A DNA stretch of 64,000 nt, from positions 1 through 64,000 of the forward strand of contig DAIRSE010000007.1 in NCBI GenBank assembly GCA_036804525.1, read 5' to 3'. The translations under genes and the position numbers were made by a program. Each line of letters begins with the position of its first letter. Within the stretch, counting starts at the first letter, position 1. Source of the DNA: JBFLVT01 sp036804525 (lineage in GTDB: Bacteria > Bacillota > Desulfotomaculia > Desulfotomaculales > JASEER01). The notes under the pieces are model-generated. The model worked only from the letters and a program-made list of their open reading frames with translations. It did not search any database and was not told the DNA's origin. Shown in pieces: positions 34,869 through 42,029 of the stretch.

Positions 34869-34941
34869 GACCGCCAAGACGCCAAGACCGCCGGGTCTTG
34901 GCGTTCTTCTCACCTTGACGTCCTCGGCGCTCTTGGCGGTT
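34869..34941 (+). repeat. Nonamer hairpin (CCGCCAAGA family), copy 2
   Basis: CCGCCAAGACGCCAAGACCG facing GGCGCTCTTGGCGG, between two converging genes; it can serve as a bidirectional terminator. Confidence 0.85.
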
Positions 34942-34949
34942 GAGAAGCC

Positions 34950-35537
34950 TCATATCAGTTTAAACCTGTATGTTTCCAGTTCCAACTCGTTCAGGAAACG
35001 CGCCATTTCCTCCCGTCTTTGCTCGCCGAGAGCCTTCCCTTCGGCGGTGACGAGGCTCGCCGGGAGTTCTTCGCTGAACTTCCTCAGGAGCTTAATGGCC
35101 GAAGGCAGGTCCGGCGTCCAGTCGTCGAGGCCGACGATCGACAGGATGCGCGTAACGCCGACGGCGCCCATGAACTCCAGAACGTCGGCATCGTGGAAGA
35201 ACTGCGCCTCCGGCAGGTCGGCGGGAGGGGTGTAGAACATGTGTCCGCGGATGACGGCCAGGACCGGGGCAAGCTTGGCGGTCGGAAAGCCGAGAGCCGG
35301 CAGGAGTTCTCCGGCAACCTGCGCGGAACGCGCGGCGTGGTCGACCCCGTTCTGGCGGAGGGCCGGGTAGGCTCCGATGTCGTGCGTCATCGCCGCGGCC
35401 CACAGCACGTCGTCGTCGAGGTCATGCCCGGTTCCGAGCTGCCAGGCCAGCTTATAAACGCGGCTGCAATGAGCCAGGCCCCAGGCCGGGTGGGTTCCTT
35501 CTTTGTGTATCAGCCTGTTCAGATTTTCTCTCCACAA
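34950..35537 (-). CDS. HD-domain phosphohydrolase
   Basis: 195-aa soluble protein with an HD fold: H...HD...D pattern in PAWGLAHCSRV, MTHDIGAYPAL and the FFHDADVLEFMG segment. Substrate unknown; such proteins hydrolyse nucleotides or cyclic dinucleotides. Start TTG 35537 lies ten bases after AAGGAGG. Converges with sodA across the nonamer hairpin. Confidence 0.82.
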   Translation of the reverse strand: MWRENLNRLIHKEGTHPAWGLAHCSRVYKLAWQLGTGHDLDDDVLWAAAMTHDIGAYPALRQNGVDHAARSAQVAGELLPALGFPTAKLAPVLAVIRGHMFYTPPADLPEAQFFHDADVLEFMGAVGVTRILSIVGLDDWTPDLPSAIKLLRKFSEELPASLVTAEGKALGEQRREEMARFLNELELETYRFKLI

Positions 35538-35719
35538 AACTGAAACCCCTCCTTGAGATCGCCCTCCGACACCGTACAAATCGTCCTATTTCCTCATCTA
35601 TTAACTAATTCCTCTACCGCCGGGCCAATCCTTTTCCGGCAGGACTGTAAGGCGGGCGTTGACTGTACCTGATGAACAAGCGACAATGGAGGGAGTTAAA
35701 AAGGTTAGGCAGAGTGAAG

Positions 35720-36628
35720 ATGAAGAACGAGGTTAAGGGCTTCCTCTTTGTAGCGGCGGCGGCCATGCTGTGGGGGCTGGCGGGAACGGTCGCCAAGTAC
35801 ATGTTCAACCAGGATGTCAGCCCGGTCCACGTCGCCGAGATGCGGGCCGTCCTTTCTTTTTTGCTGTTGTTCGTCTATCTCGCGGTCGCCAACCGGAAAT
35901 GCCTGTGGTTCGCCCGGAGCGACCTGCTGTTTATGGCTGTCTTTGGGATGGTCGGCGTGGCCGGGGTTCAGGTCACCTACCTGATGGCGATCAAGGAGAC
36001 CAACGTCGCCACGGCCATTTTCCTGCAGTACCTGGCGCCGGCCCTCGTGCTGGTTTATGGGGTTTTGCGGCGCGCGGAGCAGCTCACCCTCTGTAAATTG
36101 GCCGCCTTGGCGCTGGCCGTGGGAGGCGGTTACCTCATCGTTACCGGCAAGGCCGGCGGCGGCCTGGCGACAACGCCCCTGGGACTTGCTTTCGGGTTGG
36201 CTTCAGCCGCTTTCTTTGCCTTTTATACCCTTTTCGGCAAAAAGGGCCTCGAGAAATACGGCGCCTGGACGCTTACGGTATACGGCTACGGGTTCGCCGC
36301 CCTCCTGTGGTGTTTCGTCCAAAACCCTGTGGGGGTATGGCTGGCTTATAACTGGACGGAGCGGCTCTTCTTCGTTTACATCGCCGTTTTTGCCACTGTA
36401 CTGCCGTTCGGGTTCTTTTTCGAAGGGCTGAAATACTTAAGCCCCACCAAGACCGGGATCATCAGCACCCTGGAGCCGGTGGTCGCCGCCGTCCTGGCCT
36501 TCCTCCTCCTGGGCGAGCGCCTGGCCTTGATGCAGATCGCCGGGTGCGGCCTCATCCTGGCGGCCGTAGTGCTGATCCAGACCCGGCCCGGGGCTCCCGC
36601 CGGCGGCTGGCGGGCAAGAAGCGGCTAA
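35720..36628 (+). CDS. EamA/DMT family transporter
   Basis: 302-aa membrane protein with ten hydrophobic segments in two EamA repeats (about 5-140 and 150-290), including AAAAMLWGLAGTVAKYMF and KYLSPTKTGIISTLEPVVAAVLA. Family members export amino acids or other metabolites. The start is not certain: ATG 35720 is used, ATG 35672 would add 16 residues, and neither has a strong ribosome site. Confidence 0.85.
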   Translation: MKNEVKGFLFVAAAAMLWGLAGTVAKYMFNQDVSPVHVAEMRAVLSFLLLFVYLAVANRKCLWFARSDLLFMAVFGMVGVAGVQVTYLMAIKETNVATAIFLQYLAPALVLVYGVLRRAEQLTLCKLAALALAVGGGYLIVTGKAGGGLATTPLGLAFGLASAAFFAFYTLFGKKGLEKYGAWTLTVYGYGFAALLWCFVQNPVGVWLAYNWTERLFFVYIAVFATVLPFGFFFEGLKYLSPTKTGIISTLEPVVAAVLAFLLLGERLALMQIAGCGLILAAVVLIQTRPGAPAGGWRARSG

Positions 36629-36639
36629 GAGCACCCGAA

Positions 36640-36664
36640 TGCCTGATGCCTAACGCTTAATGCT
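36640..36664 (+). repeat. Heptamer tract (ATGCCTA family), copy 5
   Basis: GCCTGAT-GCCTAAC-GCTTAAT-GCTAATT; a single arm between converging genes. Confidence 0.7.
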
Positions 36665-37610
36665 AATTAAGGTGCAGCTCGACGACATCCCTGTCGGCCA
36701 GCACATAATCTCTGGGAACGGTCTGGCCTTCGAACCTGGCGGAGCCCCAGATGCGGGCGAATTTCAGGCGGGCGGGGAAGTCGCGGTGGATGGCCGCGGC
36801 CAGGTCGAGCACGGTGCTTCCGGCCTTCAGGTAGAACGGGGCGGTCATGTCGGCCGGCTTGCCGGGCGTTTTGCCGAAGACCCTGATGACCCCCAGGCTC
36901 CGGAAGACCAGGGGGCGCAGGTCTTCCAGGCCCGTGCCTCTGGCCGCCGAGACCGGGATGATCTCCGGGTCGGGCCGCAGCTCCCGGATGACCGCCAGGT
37001 TTGACGGGGCATCGGGATGGTCCATCTTGTTGGCGATGACGAGGTACGGTTTGGCAAGCAGTCTCTTCTTGGCCAGGAAATCGAGGCAGGTCTCGAGCTG
37101 TTCCAGGCAGTCGGACGCGCCGATGTCGATGACCACGAGGAGCGCGTCGGCGGCTCTCAGGGTCTGCATCATCCCGGGGACCACCCCTTCCTCCGTGAAA
37201 GGGGGCGTGTCGACGAGCTGAACGAGAGCCTCTTCGTAGGGCATCATCCCGGCCAGAGGGACGGCGGTGGTGAACGGGTAGTCGGCCACCTTGGCCTTGG
37301 CCCGCGTCAGAGCGCAGATCAGGGCCGACTTGCCGGTGTTGGGGAAGCCGAAGAGGACGGCCTGACCGGCACCCTGGCGCTCAACGTAAAAGGGGTCGGC
37401 TCCGCCGGTTTTGCTTTTCCTTTTTTGCTCCTGTTCTTCCCGCAGTTTGGACAGGCGGCGCTTGAGATCGGCCTGGAGCTTTTCGGTCCCCTTGTGCTTG
37501 GGGATCACGGCCAGCATCTCCTGCAGGGCCTCGATCTTTTCCTCCGTCGTAGTGGCCGCCTTGAATGCCTCTTCCGCAGCGTAGTACTGCGGCGTCAGAT
37601 TCGCCGGCAT
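36663..37610 (-). CDS. DRG/OBG-like GTPase with C-terminal TGS domain
   Basis: 315 aa. N-terminal helical region (about 1-75), G domain with G1 GFPNTGKSA (about 88), G2/G3 region DYPFTTAVP and VDTPPF, G4 NKMD (about 194), and a TGS domain at about 240-315 ending in DRDVVELHLN. Resembles the eukaryotic/archaeal DRG family more than bacterial Obg. Probably acts with ribosomes or tRNA. ATG 37610. A second TGS-domain GTPase (YchF type) lies 0.9 kb downstream. Confidence 0.88.
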   Translation of the reverse strand: MPANLTPQYYAAEEAFKAATTTEEKIEALQEMLAVIPKHKGTEKLQADLKRRLSKLREEQEQKRKSKTGGADPFYVERQGAGQAVLFGFPNTGKSALICALTRAKAKVADYPFTTAVPLAGMMPYEEALVQLVDTPPFTEEGVVPGMMQTLRAADALLVVIDIGASDCLEQLETCLDFLAKKRLLAKPYLVIANKMDHPDAPSNLAVIRELRPDPEIIPVSAARGTGLEDLRPLVFRSLGVIRVFGKTPGKPADMTAPFYLKAGSTVLDLAAAIHRDFPARLKFARIWGSARFEGQTVPRDYVLADRDVVELHLN

Positions 37611-37691
37611 TTAACCGCACCTCGCCCCAATCGGCTGACTGATTCTTTAATATCCATTTTACCGTCTGTTCCCAAAGGCGTATACTTAATT

Positions 37692-37722
37692 TAGTCGTCG
37701 GTCGTCGGTCGTCAGTCGTCGG
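37692..37722 (+). repeat. Heptamer tract (TCGTCGG family), copy 2
   Basis: AGTCGTC-GGTCGTC-GGTCGTC-AGTCGTC-GG, then CCCGAAGGAATTCGCTG, a tail also found at 49.75 kb. Confidence 0.85.
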
Positions 37723-37783
37723 ACCCGAAGGAATTCGCTGCAATCAGGGTCAGGCCTTCCTGACGCCTTAAGAGGGATCGGTA

Positions 37784-38455
37784 TTGGGCAAGGTGATCGT
37801 CAGCGCCAAAAAGATAAGCGATGTAACAGGATATGATGTGGCCATTGCGGACCCGGAAGCAACCGTCCAGGATTACCTCAACGCCTTGAACGAGGCCATT
37901 GAAAACCTGGGGCTCCACCGGGGCCGCGCCCGCCGCAGGACGTGCAAGGGCTGTGACCTGTGCTGCGCCGAACGGCTTCCCCTCACCGTCATCGACGTCC
38001 TGCGGCTCAGGGCGGAAACCGCACCGGACGCCGCCCTTAACGCGTGGCTTGAGCGTTATGCCCACGTGCTGGCGGAGGGCCCGGTAGTGGACATCACGAT
38101 GAGCCGACCTATTGACGGGCGCTGTTGCCTGCTGGACAGGGCTAGCCGGACTTGCCGCCTTTACAGCGCGCGCCCGCTGGTGTGCCAGACCTTCATCTGC
38201 AGCCCTCAGACCAAGCGGGCCAGGCGGCTGCGAGATCTGATAGTCAACAAGGGGGAGGACCAATTAGTGAGGGAATGGCTGCTCGAAGCCCGCAGGACCG
38301 GTAGCGATCCCGTTATCCATGAGGGTTACAACGCGGCGCCCCGTCTGAAAGATTACCCGCCGACGCCGTTCGAGGGCAAAGAGAAATACGGTCAAATCCT
38401 GCTGAGGGATATATGCACCCCGGGCTTGTGGAAGGAACTGACGCTCCGCTTGTAG
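37784..38455 (+). CDS. YkgJ family cysteine-cluster protein
   Basis: 223 aa. The metal-binding core is CKGCDLCC (about residues 55-62), then CCLLDRASRTCRLYSARPLVC and FIC at about 110-135, the classical YkgJ pattern thought to chelate zinc or iron. Start TTG 37784 follows AGAGGG. Function unknown. A related but more divergent protein is at 10.2 kb. Confidence 0.82.
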   Translation: MGKVIVSAKKISDVTGYDVAIADPEATVQDYLNALNEAIENLGLHRGRARRRTCKGCDLCCAERLPLTVIDVLRLRAETAPDAALNAWLERYAHVLAEGPVVDITMSRPIDGRCCLLDRASRTCRLYSARPLVCQTFICSPQTKRARRLRDLIVNKGEDQLVREWLLEARRTGSDPVIHEGYNAAPRLKDYPPTPFEGKEKYGQILLRDICTPGLWKELTLRL

Positions 38456-38524
38456 GGTGCGAGTGCAGGGTGGTATTCTGTAGACCAGGTGTGAAAACAA
38501 CTTCGATTGGAGTGAACTTCAGCC

Positions 38525-39601
38525 ATGTTGATCGGTCTGGTGGGGCTGCCCCTGGCAGGCAAGACGACTCTCTTTAACCTGTTGACCGGGTCGGATTTGC
38601 CCACAGGTCCTTTTTCGGGAGGCGGCGTCAACACCGGCATGGCCGACGTGCCGGACAGGAGGATCGACTACCTGTCGTCGCTGTACAAGCCGCGCAAAAC
38701 GGTATATGCCCGGATCCAGTTTAAGGACATCCCCGGCGTGCAGAGCGGGGCCGGACCCGGGGCTGCCGGCAAATTTCTGGAAGAGGTCCGCACCGCCGAC
38801 TTGTTGGTCCAGGTTGTGCGCGCGTTTGCGTCGGATGAGGTGCCTCACATCTCCGGCACGGTGGACCCGATGAGGGACGTGGCGGATTTTCAAACCGAAC
38901 TGCTCCTGGCCGACATGGGCGTTATCGAGAGACGTATCGAGCGTATCAAGGGCGGGAAGAAGCCGCCCAAGACGGCCGCCGTCGAGCTGGACGTGCTGCA
39001 GCGCTACCTTGCGGCGCTTGAGGCCGAACGGCCGGTAAGCAGCGTTGAGCTTTCCGAGGAAGAGGCCGGGGTCATGACGGTTTATAATTTCCTGACCGAA
39101 AAGCCGGTGATCCTGGCCGTCAACCTGGACGAAGAACAGCTGCGTTCGGGAACGTACCCCCGACGGGACGAACTGGAGGCCTACGCGGGCGAAAGGGGTT
39201 TCCCGGTCGTAGAAGTCAGTGCCCAGGTGGAAAAAGAGATCAACGAACTCCTCCCTGAAGACAGGGCGGAGTTTATGGCTGATCTCGGGCTTTCCGAATC
39301 GGGACTTGCGCGTTTGGCCCGCGTGGCCTACGACTACCTTGGCCTGATTTCCTTTTTCACAGTCGGCGAGGATGAGGTCCGTGCCTGGACCATACGCAAG
39401 GGGACAGCGGCTCGGAGGGCTGCCGGAAAGGTACACTCGGACATTGAGCGCGGGTTCATCAGGGCCGAGGTCTTCCACTACGACGACCTCTACGAGCTGG
39501 GCAGCCCGGCCAAGGTCAAGGAGAAGGGCCTGTTTCGTCTGGAAGGCAAGGAGTATGTGGTGAAGGACGGGGACATCATCAACTTCCGCTTTAACATCTA
39601 G
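38525..39601 (+). CDS. ychF: YchF/OLA1-type ATPase with TGS domain
   Basis: 358 aa. P-loop GLPLAGKTTLFN at the N-terminus, a helical insertion (about 120-190), and a TGS domain ending in VVKDGDIINFRFNI. The base-specificity motif is NLDE instead of NKxD, as in YchF proteins that prefer ATP. The catalytic position after the second motif is hydrophobic, typical of HAS-GTPases. It binds ribosomes and takes part in stress responses. The TAG stop is shared with the CTAG end of a MITE copy, but the C-terminus is of normal family length. Confidence 0.9.
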   Translation: MLIGLVGLPLAGKTTLFNLLTGSDLPTGPFSGGGVNTGMADVPDRRIDYLSSLYKPRKTVYARIQFKDIPGVQSGAGPGAAGKFLEEVRTADLLVQVVRAFASDEVPHISGTVDPMRDVADFQTELLLADMGVIERRIERIKGGKKPPKTAAVELDVLQRYLAALEAERPVSSVELSEEEAGVMTVYNFLTEKPVILAVNLDEEQLRSGTYPRRDELEAYAGERGFPVVEVSAQVEKEINELLPEDRAEFMADLGLSESGLARLARVAYDYLGLISFFTVGEDEVRAWTIRKGTAARRAAGKVHSDIERGFIRAEVFHYDDLYELGSPAKVKEKGLFRLEGKEYVVKDGDIINFRFNI

Positions 39602-39860
39602 AAGAGTGCTGCAAAAGCCAAGACACTGGTTTTGGTACAGACGTCTTTCAGGATACGACCGTCCTTTGGAAGTTACCCTTAAGACCGCTCAAAAAGAGGT
39701 CCGAGGCAAGAGGTCAGAGGCCGGTTACGGGAAGCGATCGCTTCGCGATTGCAAGTCTATAATCCTTAGCAATCGCTCTGCGGATTTCATCAGGTCAGAT
39801 TTCTGACTTCTGGCATCCGACATCCTTTTTGCCAGGCGCAGTTTTTCAGCGGTCTCCTAG
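39598..39860 (+). mobile_element. 263-bp MITE-like element, complete copy A
   Basis: CTAG ends, imperfect terminal inverted repeats (AAGAGTGCTGCAAAA and its partner TTTTTCAGCGGTCTC), no coding capacity. Inside are heptamer arms (GAGGTCC-GAGGCAA-GAGGTCA-GAGGCCG and a facing CTGACTT-CTGGCAT-CCGACAT) around GCGATCGCTTCGCGATTGC. Inserted at the stop codon of the ychF-type gene. Confidence 0.85.
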
Positions 39861-39893
39861 GGCGTGGCAGAATCCTGAAGGCGGGGTGAGAAA

Positions 39894-40061
39894 ATCGTAA
39901 AGAAGAAAACGATCTACTGTTCCGTCAGAAGAAGCTGGACCCGCAAGCCGGGGACCCAGGTCGTCCCGAACAAGAAGAGATACACCCGCAAGCGCGACAA
40001 AGAAATCCTGAGGAAAGAGAAGGGCCTGTCGGGCGACGACGACAGGCCCTTCTCTTTCTAA
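39894..40061 (+). CDS. Candidate ArfA/BrfA-like ribosome-rescue peptide, terminator inside the ORF
   Basis: 55 codons of a strongly basic peptide: KKKTIYCSVRRSW, then TRKPGTQVVPNKKRYTRKR, then a tail. The P-x(n)-V-x-x-NKK-x-Y-x-RK pattern resembles ArfA (E. coli) and BrfA-type rescue factors. The last coding part is a perfect 15-bp terminator stem (40017-40054) followed by TTTCT, so most transcripts would end before the TAA, the known design by which tmRNA keeps ArfA/BrfA silent. No ATG/GTG/TTG is in frame: GGGG at 39883-39886 points to ATC 39894 (or GTA 39897). A GTG at 39886 would reach this frame only by a -1 slip at AAAA. Identification is inference. Confidence 0.55.
   Translation: MVKKKTIYCSVRRSWTRKPGTQVVPNKKRYTRKRDKEILRKEKGLSGDDDRPFSF
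40017..40058 (+). terminator. Perfect 15-bp terminator within the basic ORF
   Basis: GAGAAGGGCCTGTCG (40017-40031) pairs without mismatch with 40040-40054 around an 8-base loop and is followed by TTTCT. The TAA of the ORF comes only at 40059-40061. Confidence 0.88.
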
Positions 40062-40068
40062 CAAATCA

Positions 40069-40159
40069 ACCGCCAAGCACGCCAATTTCCTGGCGTCTTG
40101 GCGTGCTTGGCGGTAATTCTTGACCCAAAGTCTTGGTGCTTTTGGCGTCTTGGCGGTTA
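40069..40159 (+). repeat. Nonamer hairpin (CCGCCAAGA family), copy 3
   Basis: CCGCCAAGCACGCCAA faces TTGGCGTGCTTGGCGG, and a second right arm TTTTGGCGTCTTGGCGG follows, so two alternative hairpins can form. Confidence 0.85.
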
Positions 40160-40170
40160 TTGCTTAATGC

Positions 40171-40208
40171 TCCTCCGGCCTCCGACTTCCGACCTCCGTT
40201 ACGGTCGG
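40171..40208 (+). repeat. Heptamer tract (CTCCGAC family)
   Basis: CTCCGGC-CTCCGAC-TTCCGAC-CTCCGTT, ending at the 3' end of the minus-strand 67-aa gene. Confidence 0.7.
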
Positions 40209-40402
40209 TCTCCCCGCGACAGTATCAGTTCCGCGGCCTTTTTCTGGGATGCGGCGGCCTCGCTGGACATCTTGCCGAAGATGGTCCGCAGGGTGTTGTC
40301 CATGATCTCCGTTTGAATGACGGCATAGGCTAAGGCAGCCATGCGCGCGTCTTTTTCGTAATCCTGGAGCATATCCATGTCCGTAAACTTCACTGAAATC
40401 AC
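40199..40402 (-). CDS. Small helical protein, unknown function
   Basis: 67 aa, two helices, no Cys. GTG 40402 overlaps the stop of the upstream gene by four bases (GTGA), so the two are translationally coupled. The pattern of amphipathic helices resembles small spore-coat or ferritin-like proteins, but no family was recognised. Confidence 0.58.
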   Translation of the reverse strand: MISVKFTDMDMLQDYEKDARMAALAYAVIQTEIMDNTLRTIFGKMSSEAAASQKKAAELILSRGDRP

Positions 40403-40659
40403 TCCCTGGTCATGCTTTCATAGTAATCCTGGAGAATCAGCTTGGAGTTGCGCAGTTTCTTGCTTTCTTCCCGGAAAAAGTCCGCAATTCTTTCATTTTC
40501 GCAATTGCTGGCGTAGAAGTCGCACTTGCGGGCTGCGACTTCGGTTTCGCTGATGACCTTGACCAGGTAAGCCCCTTCCTTAATCCTTTGTACTGTGGTT
40601 GGGTCATATTCCCTCAATTCCGGTTGGTTTTGGTTGATGAGTTTAAACAGACTGAACAA
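40399..40659 (-). CDS. Small helical protein, partner of the 67-aa gene
   Basis: 86 aa, helical and charged (LREYDPTTVQRIKEGAYLVK, ERIADFFREESKKLRNSKL). TTG 40659 has AAAGGGGG about eight bases upstream; the frame extends to 40812 but the extra part looks non-coding. Forms a two-gene operon with the following gene. Confidence 0.58.
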   Translation of the reverse strand: MFSLFKLINQNQPELREYDPTTVQRIKEGAYLVKVISETEVAARKCDFYASNCENERIADFFREESKKLRNSKLILQDYYESMTRE

Positions 40660-40871
40660 CTGAAAAACCCCCTTTGCGCAGTAATAGGTTATGCGGGCAC
40701 CCGGCTGTCTAAACAAGCAATATTTAGGCAGGCTTTGGGTTAGGTGCCAGCAGCCCTGCCGGTAAATGGAGCCCGTACCTTTTCCGTTAAAGTTTTCCGT
40801 AAAGGTTTGCATAAACAGGAGCCTGGCCTGAAAACATGGGAAATAAATCTGCGGAGGAGGGCCGGGTTCCT

Positions 40872-41543
40872 ATGCTGCTGGTTCTGGTCAGAACGATCAT
40901 CCTCTTTGCCGCCGTCGTACTTGTCCTGCGCCTCACCGGCAAGCGGGAAGTAGGACAGCTCCAACCTTTCGAACTGGTGGTCATCATTATGCTTTCGGAA
41001 CTGGCCTCAATTCCCATCGCCGACACCGACCTGCCGCTTATCAACGGACTGGTGCCTATCTTTACCCTGCTGGTCGCCCAGGTGGTCCTGTCTTATGCCG
41101 CGCTGAAGAGCGAAAGGGCTCGCGGTATTATCTGCGGGGCCCCCAGCATTCTGATTGCCAACGGCAAGATCATGGAAAAAGAAATGGAGAGGAACCGCTA
41201 TAACATCAACGACTTACTGGAGCAGTTAAGGGCTAAGAATATCCCCAATATCGCCGATGTGGAATTTGCCATCCTGGAAACAAACGGGAGACTCTCCGTC
41301 ATTCCCAAGTCGCAGAAACGCCCCGTCTGTCCTGAGGACCTGAACCTGCCTACTTCATATGAAGGGCTGCCGACCACCCTGATCATCGACGGCCGCGTCC
41401 TTGAGAAAAACCTGAAACAGATCCATCTCGACGTGGGCTGGCTGCGGGGCGAGTTAGCCAAGTTCGGCATCCAGGATTTGAAACGGGTCCTTTTCGCCAG
41501 CTTGGATTCCAGCGGCAAGCTTTTCTACCAGGTTAAATCGTAA
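40872..41543 (+). CDS. DUF421 (YetF-like) membrane protein, copy 1
   Basis: 223 aa. Three N-terminal membrane helices (about residues 3-80) with the family motif RLTGKREVGQLQPFELVVII, then a soluble C-terminal domain with two repeats. Family members such as YetF, YdfS and YrbG-like proteins are linked to spore or membrane functions in Firmicutes. ATG 40872 has GGAGGAGGG ten bases upstream. The DUF4363 gene follows at 106 bases, a frequent pairing. A paralogue is at 55.6 kb. Confidence 0.88.
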   Translation: MLLVLVRTIILFAAVVLVLRLTGKREVGQLQPFELVVIIMLSELASIPIADTDLPLINGLVPIFTLLVAQVVLSYAALKSERARGIICGAPSILIANGKIMEKEMERNRYNINDLLEQLRAKNIPNIADVEFAILETNGRLSVIPKSQKRPVCPEDLNLPTSYEGLPTTLIIDGRVLEKNLKQIHLDVGWLRGELAKFGIQDLKRVLFASLDSSGKLFYQVKS

Positions 41544-41552
41544 CATGCTGCA

Positions 41553-41634
41553 GAGGGAGTCCGGACGCCGGAAGTCCGCGGAGCGATCGCTTCCCGTTCA
41601 GACCTCTGACATCCGGCTTCAGACATCCTTATTG
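41553..41634 (+). repeat. Heptamer hairpin (GGAAGTC/GACATCC family)
   Basis: Left arm GGAGTCC-GGACGCC-GGAAGTC, centre GCGATCGC, right arm CAGACCT-CTGACAT-CCGGCTT-CAGACAT. It is the core of the MITE-like element without the terminal repeats. Confidence 0.75.
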
Positions 41635-41648
41635 CGAGGGACAGGGAA

Positions 41649-42029
41649 TTGCGCATTGTGGTTACGCTTTTAATCATACTGGCCATAGTAACCGGCTCCG
41701 GCGTGTGGATGGTTCGGGCGCTGGACAAGAGTGCTGACGACCTTGCCGGGCGAATAGACCGGATTGAAGCGCAGGTGCGCCGGGAAAACTGGGACGAAGC
41801 CGAACGCACTCTCGAAGGCGTGGGTGCACGCTGGGCCGGAATGAAGAAATGGTGGACGATTACGCTCGACCACAAGGAAATCGACAACATCGACTTTGCC
41901 ATGGCCCGGCTCCGCGAATACATTCGCACGGAGGACGATGAATTGGCTCTTGGCGAGGCGGCTGCGCTGAGGGGGATGATCAGGCACATCCCCGAGAAGG
42001 AAGCCTTTACTTTGGAGAATATTCTTTAG
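41649..42029 (+). CDS. DUF4363 family protein
   Basis: 126 aa. One N-terminal membrane helix (about residues 3-24) and a helical extracytoplasmic domain with the family pattern ENWDEAERTLEGVGARWAGMKKWW. Often encoded next to DUF421 proteins, as here, so the two probably act together at the membrane. TTG 41649. Its end overlaps the converging thrC by 23 bases. Confidence 0.85.
   Translation: MRIVVTLLIILAIVTGSGVWMVRALDKSADDLAGRIDRIEAQVRRENWDEAERTLEGVGARWAGMKKWWTITLDHKEIDNIDFAMARLREYIRTEDDELALGEAAALRGMIRHIPEKEAFTLENIL

Noticed and set aside
39606..39806. 66-aa frame in MITE copy A, with a similar one in copy B
   Set aside because: It lies wholly in the non-coding repeat, is not preserved intact in all copies and has no ribosome site.
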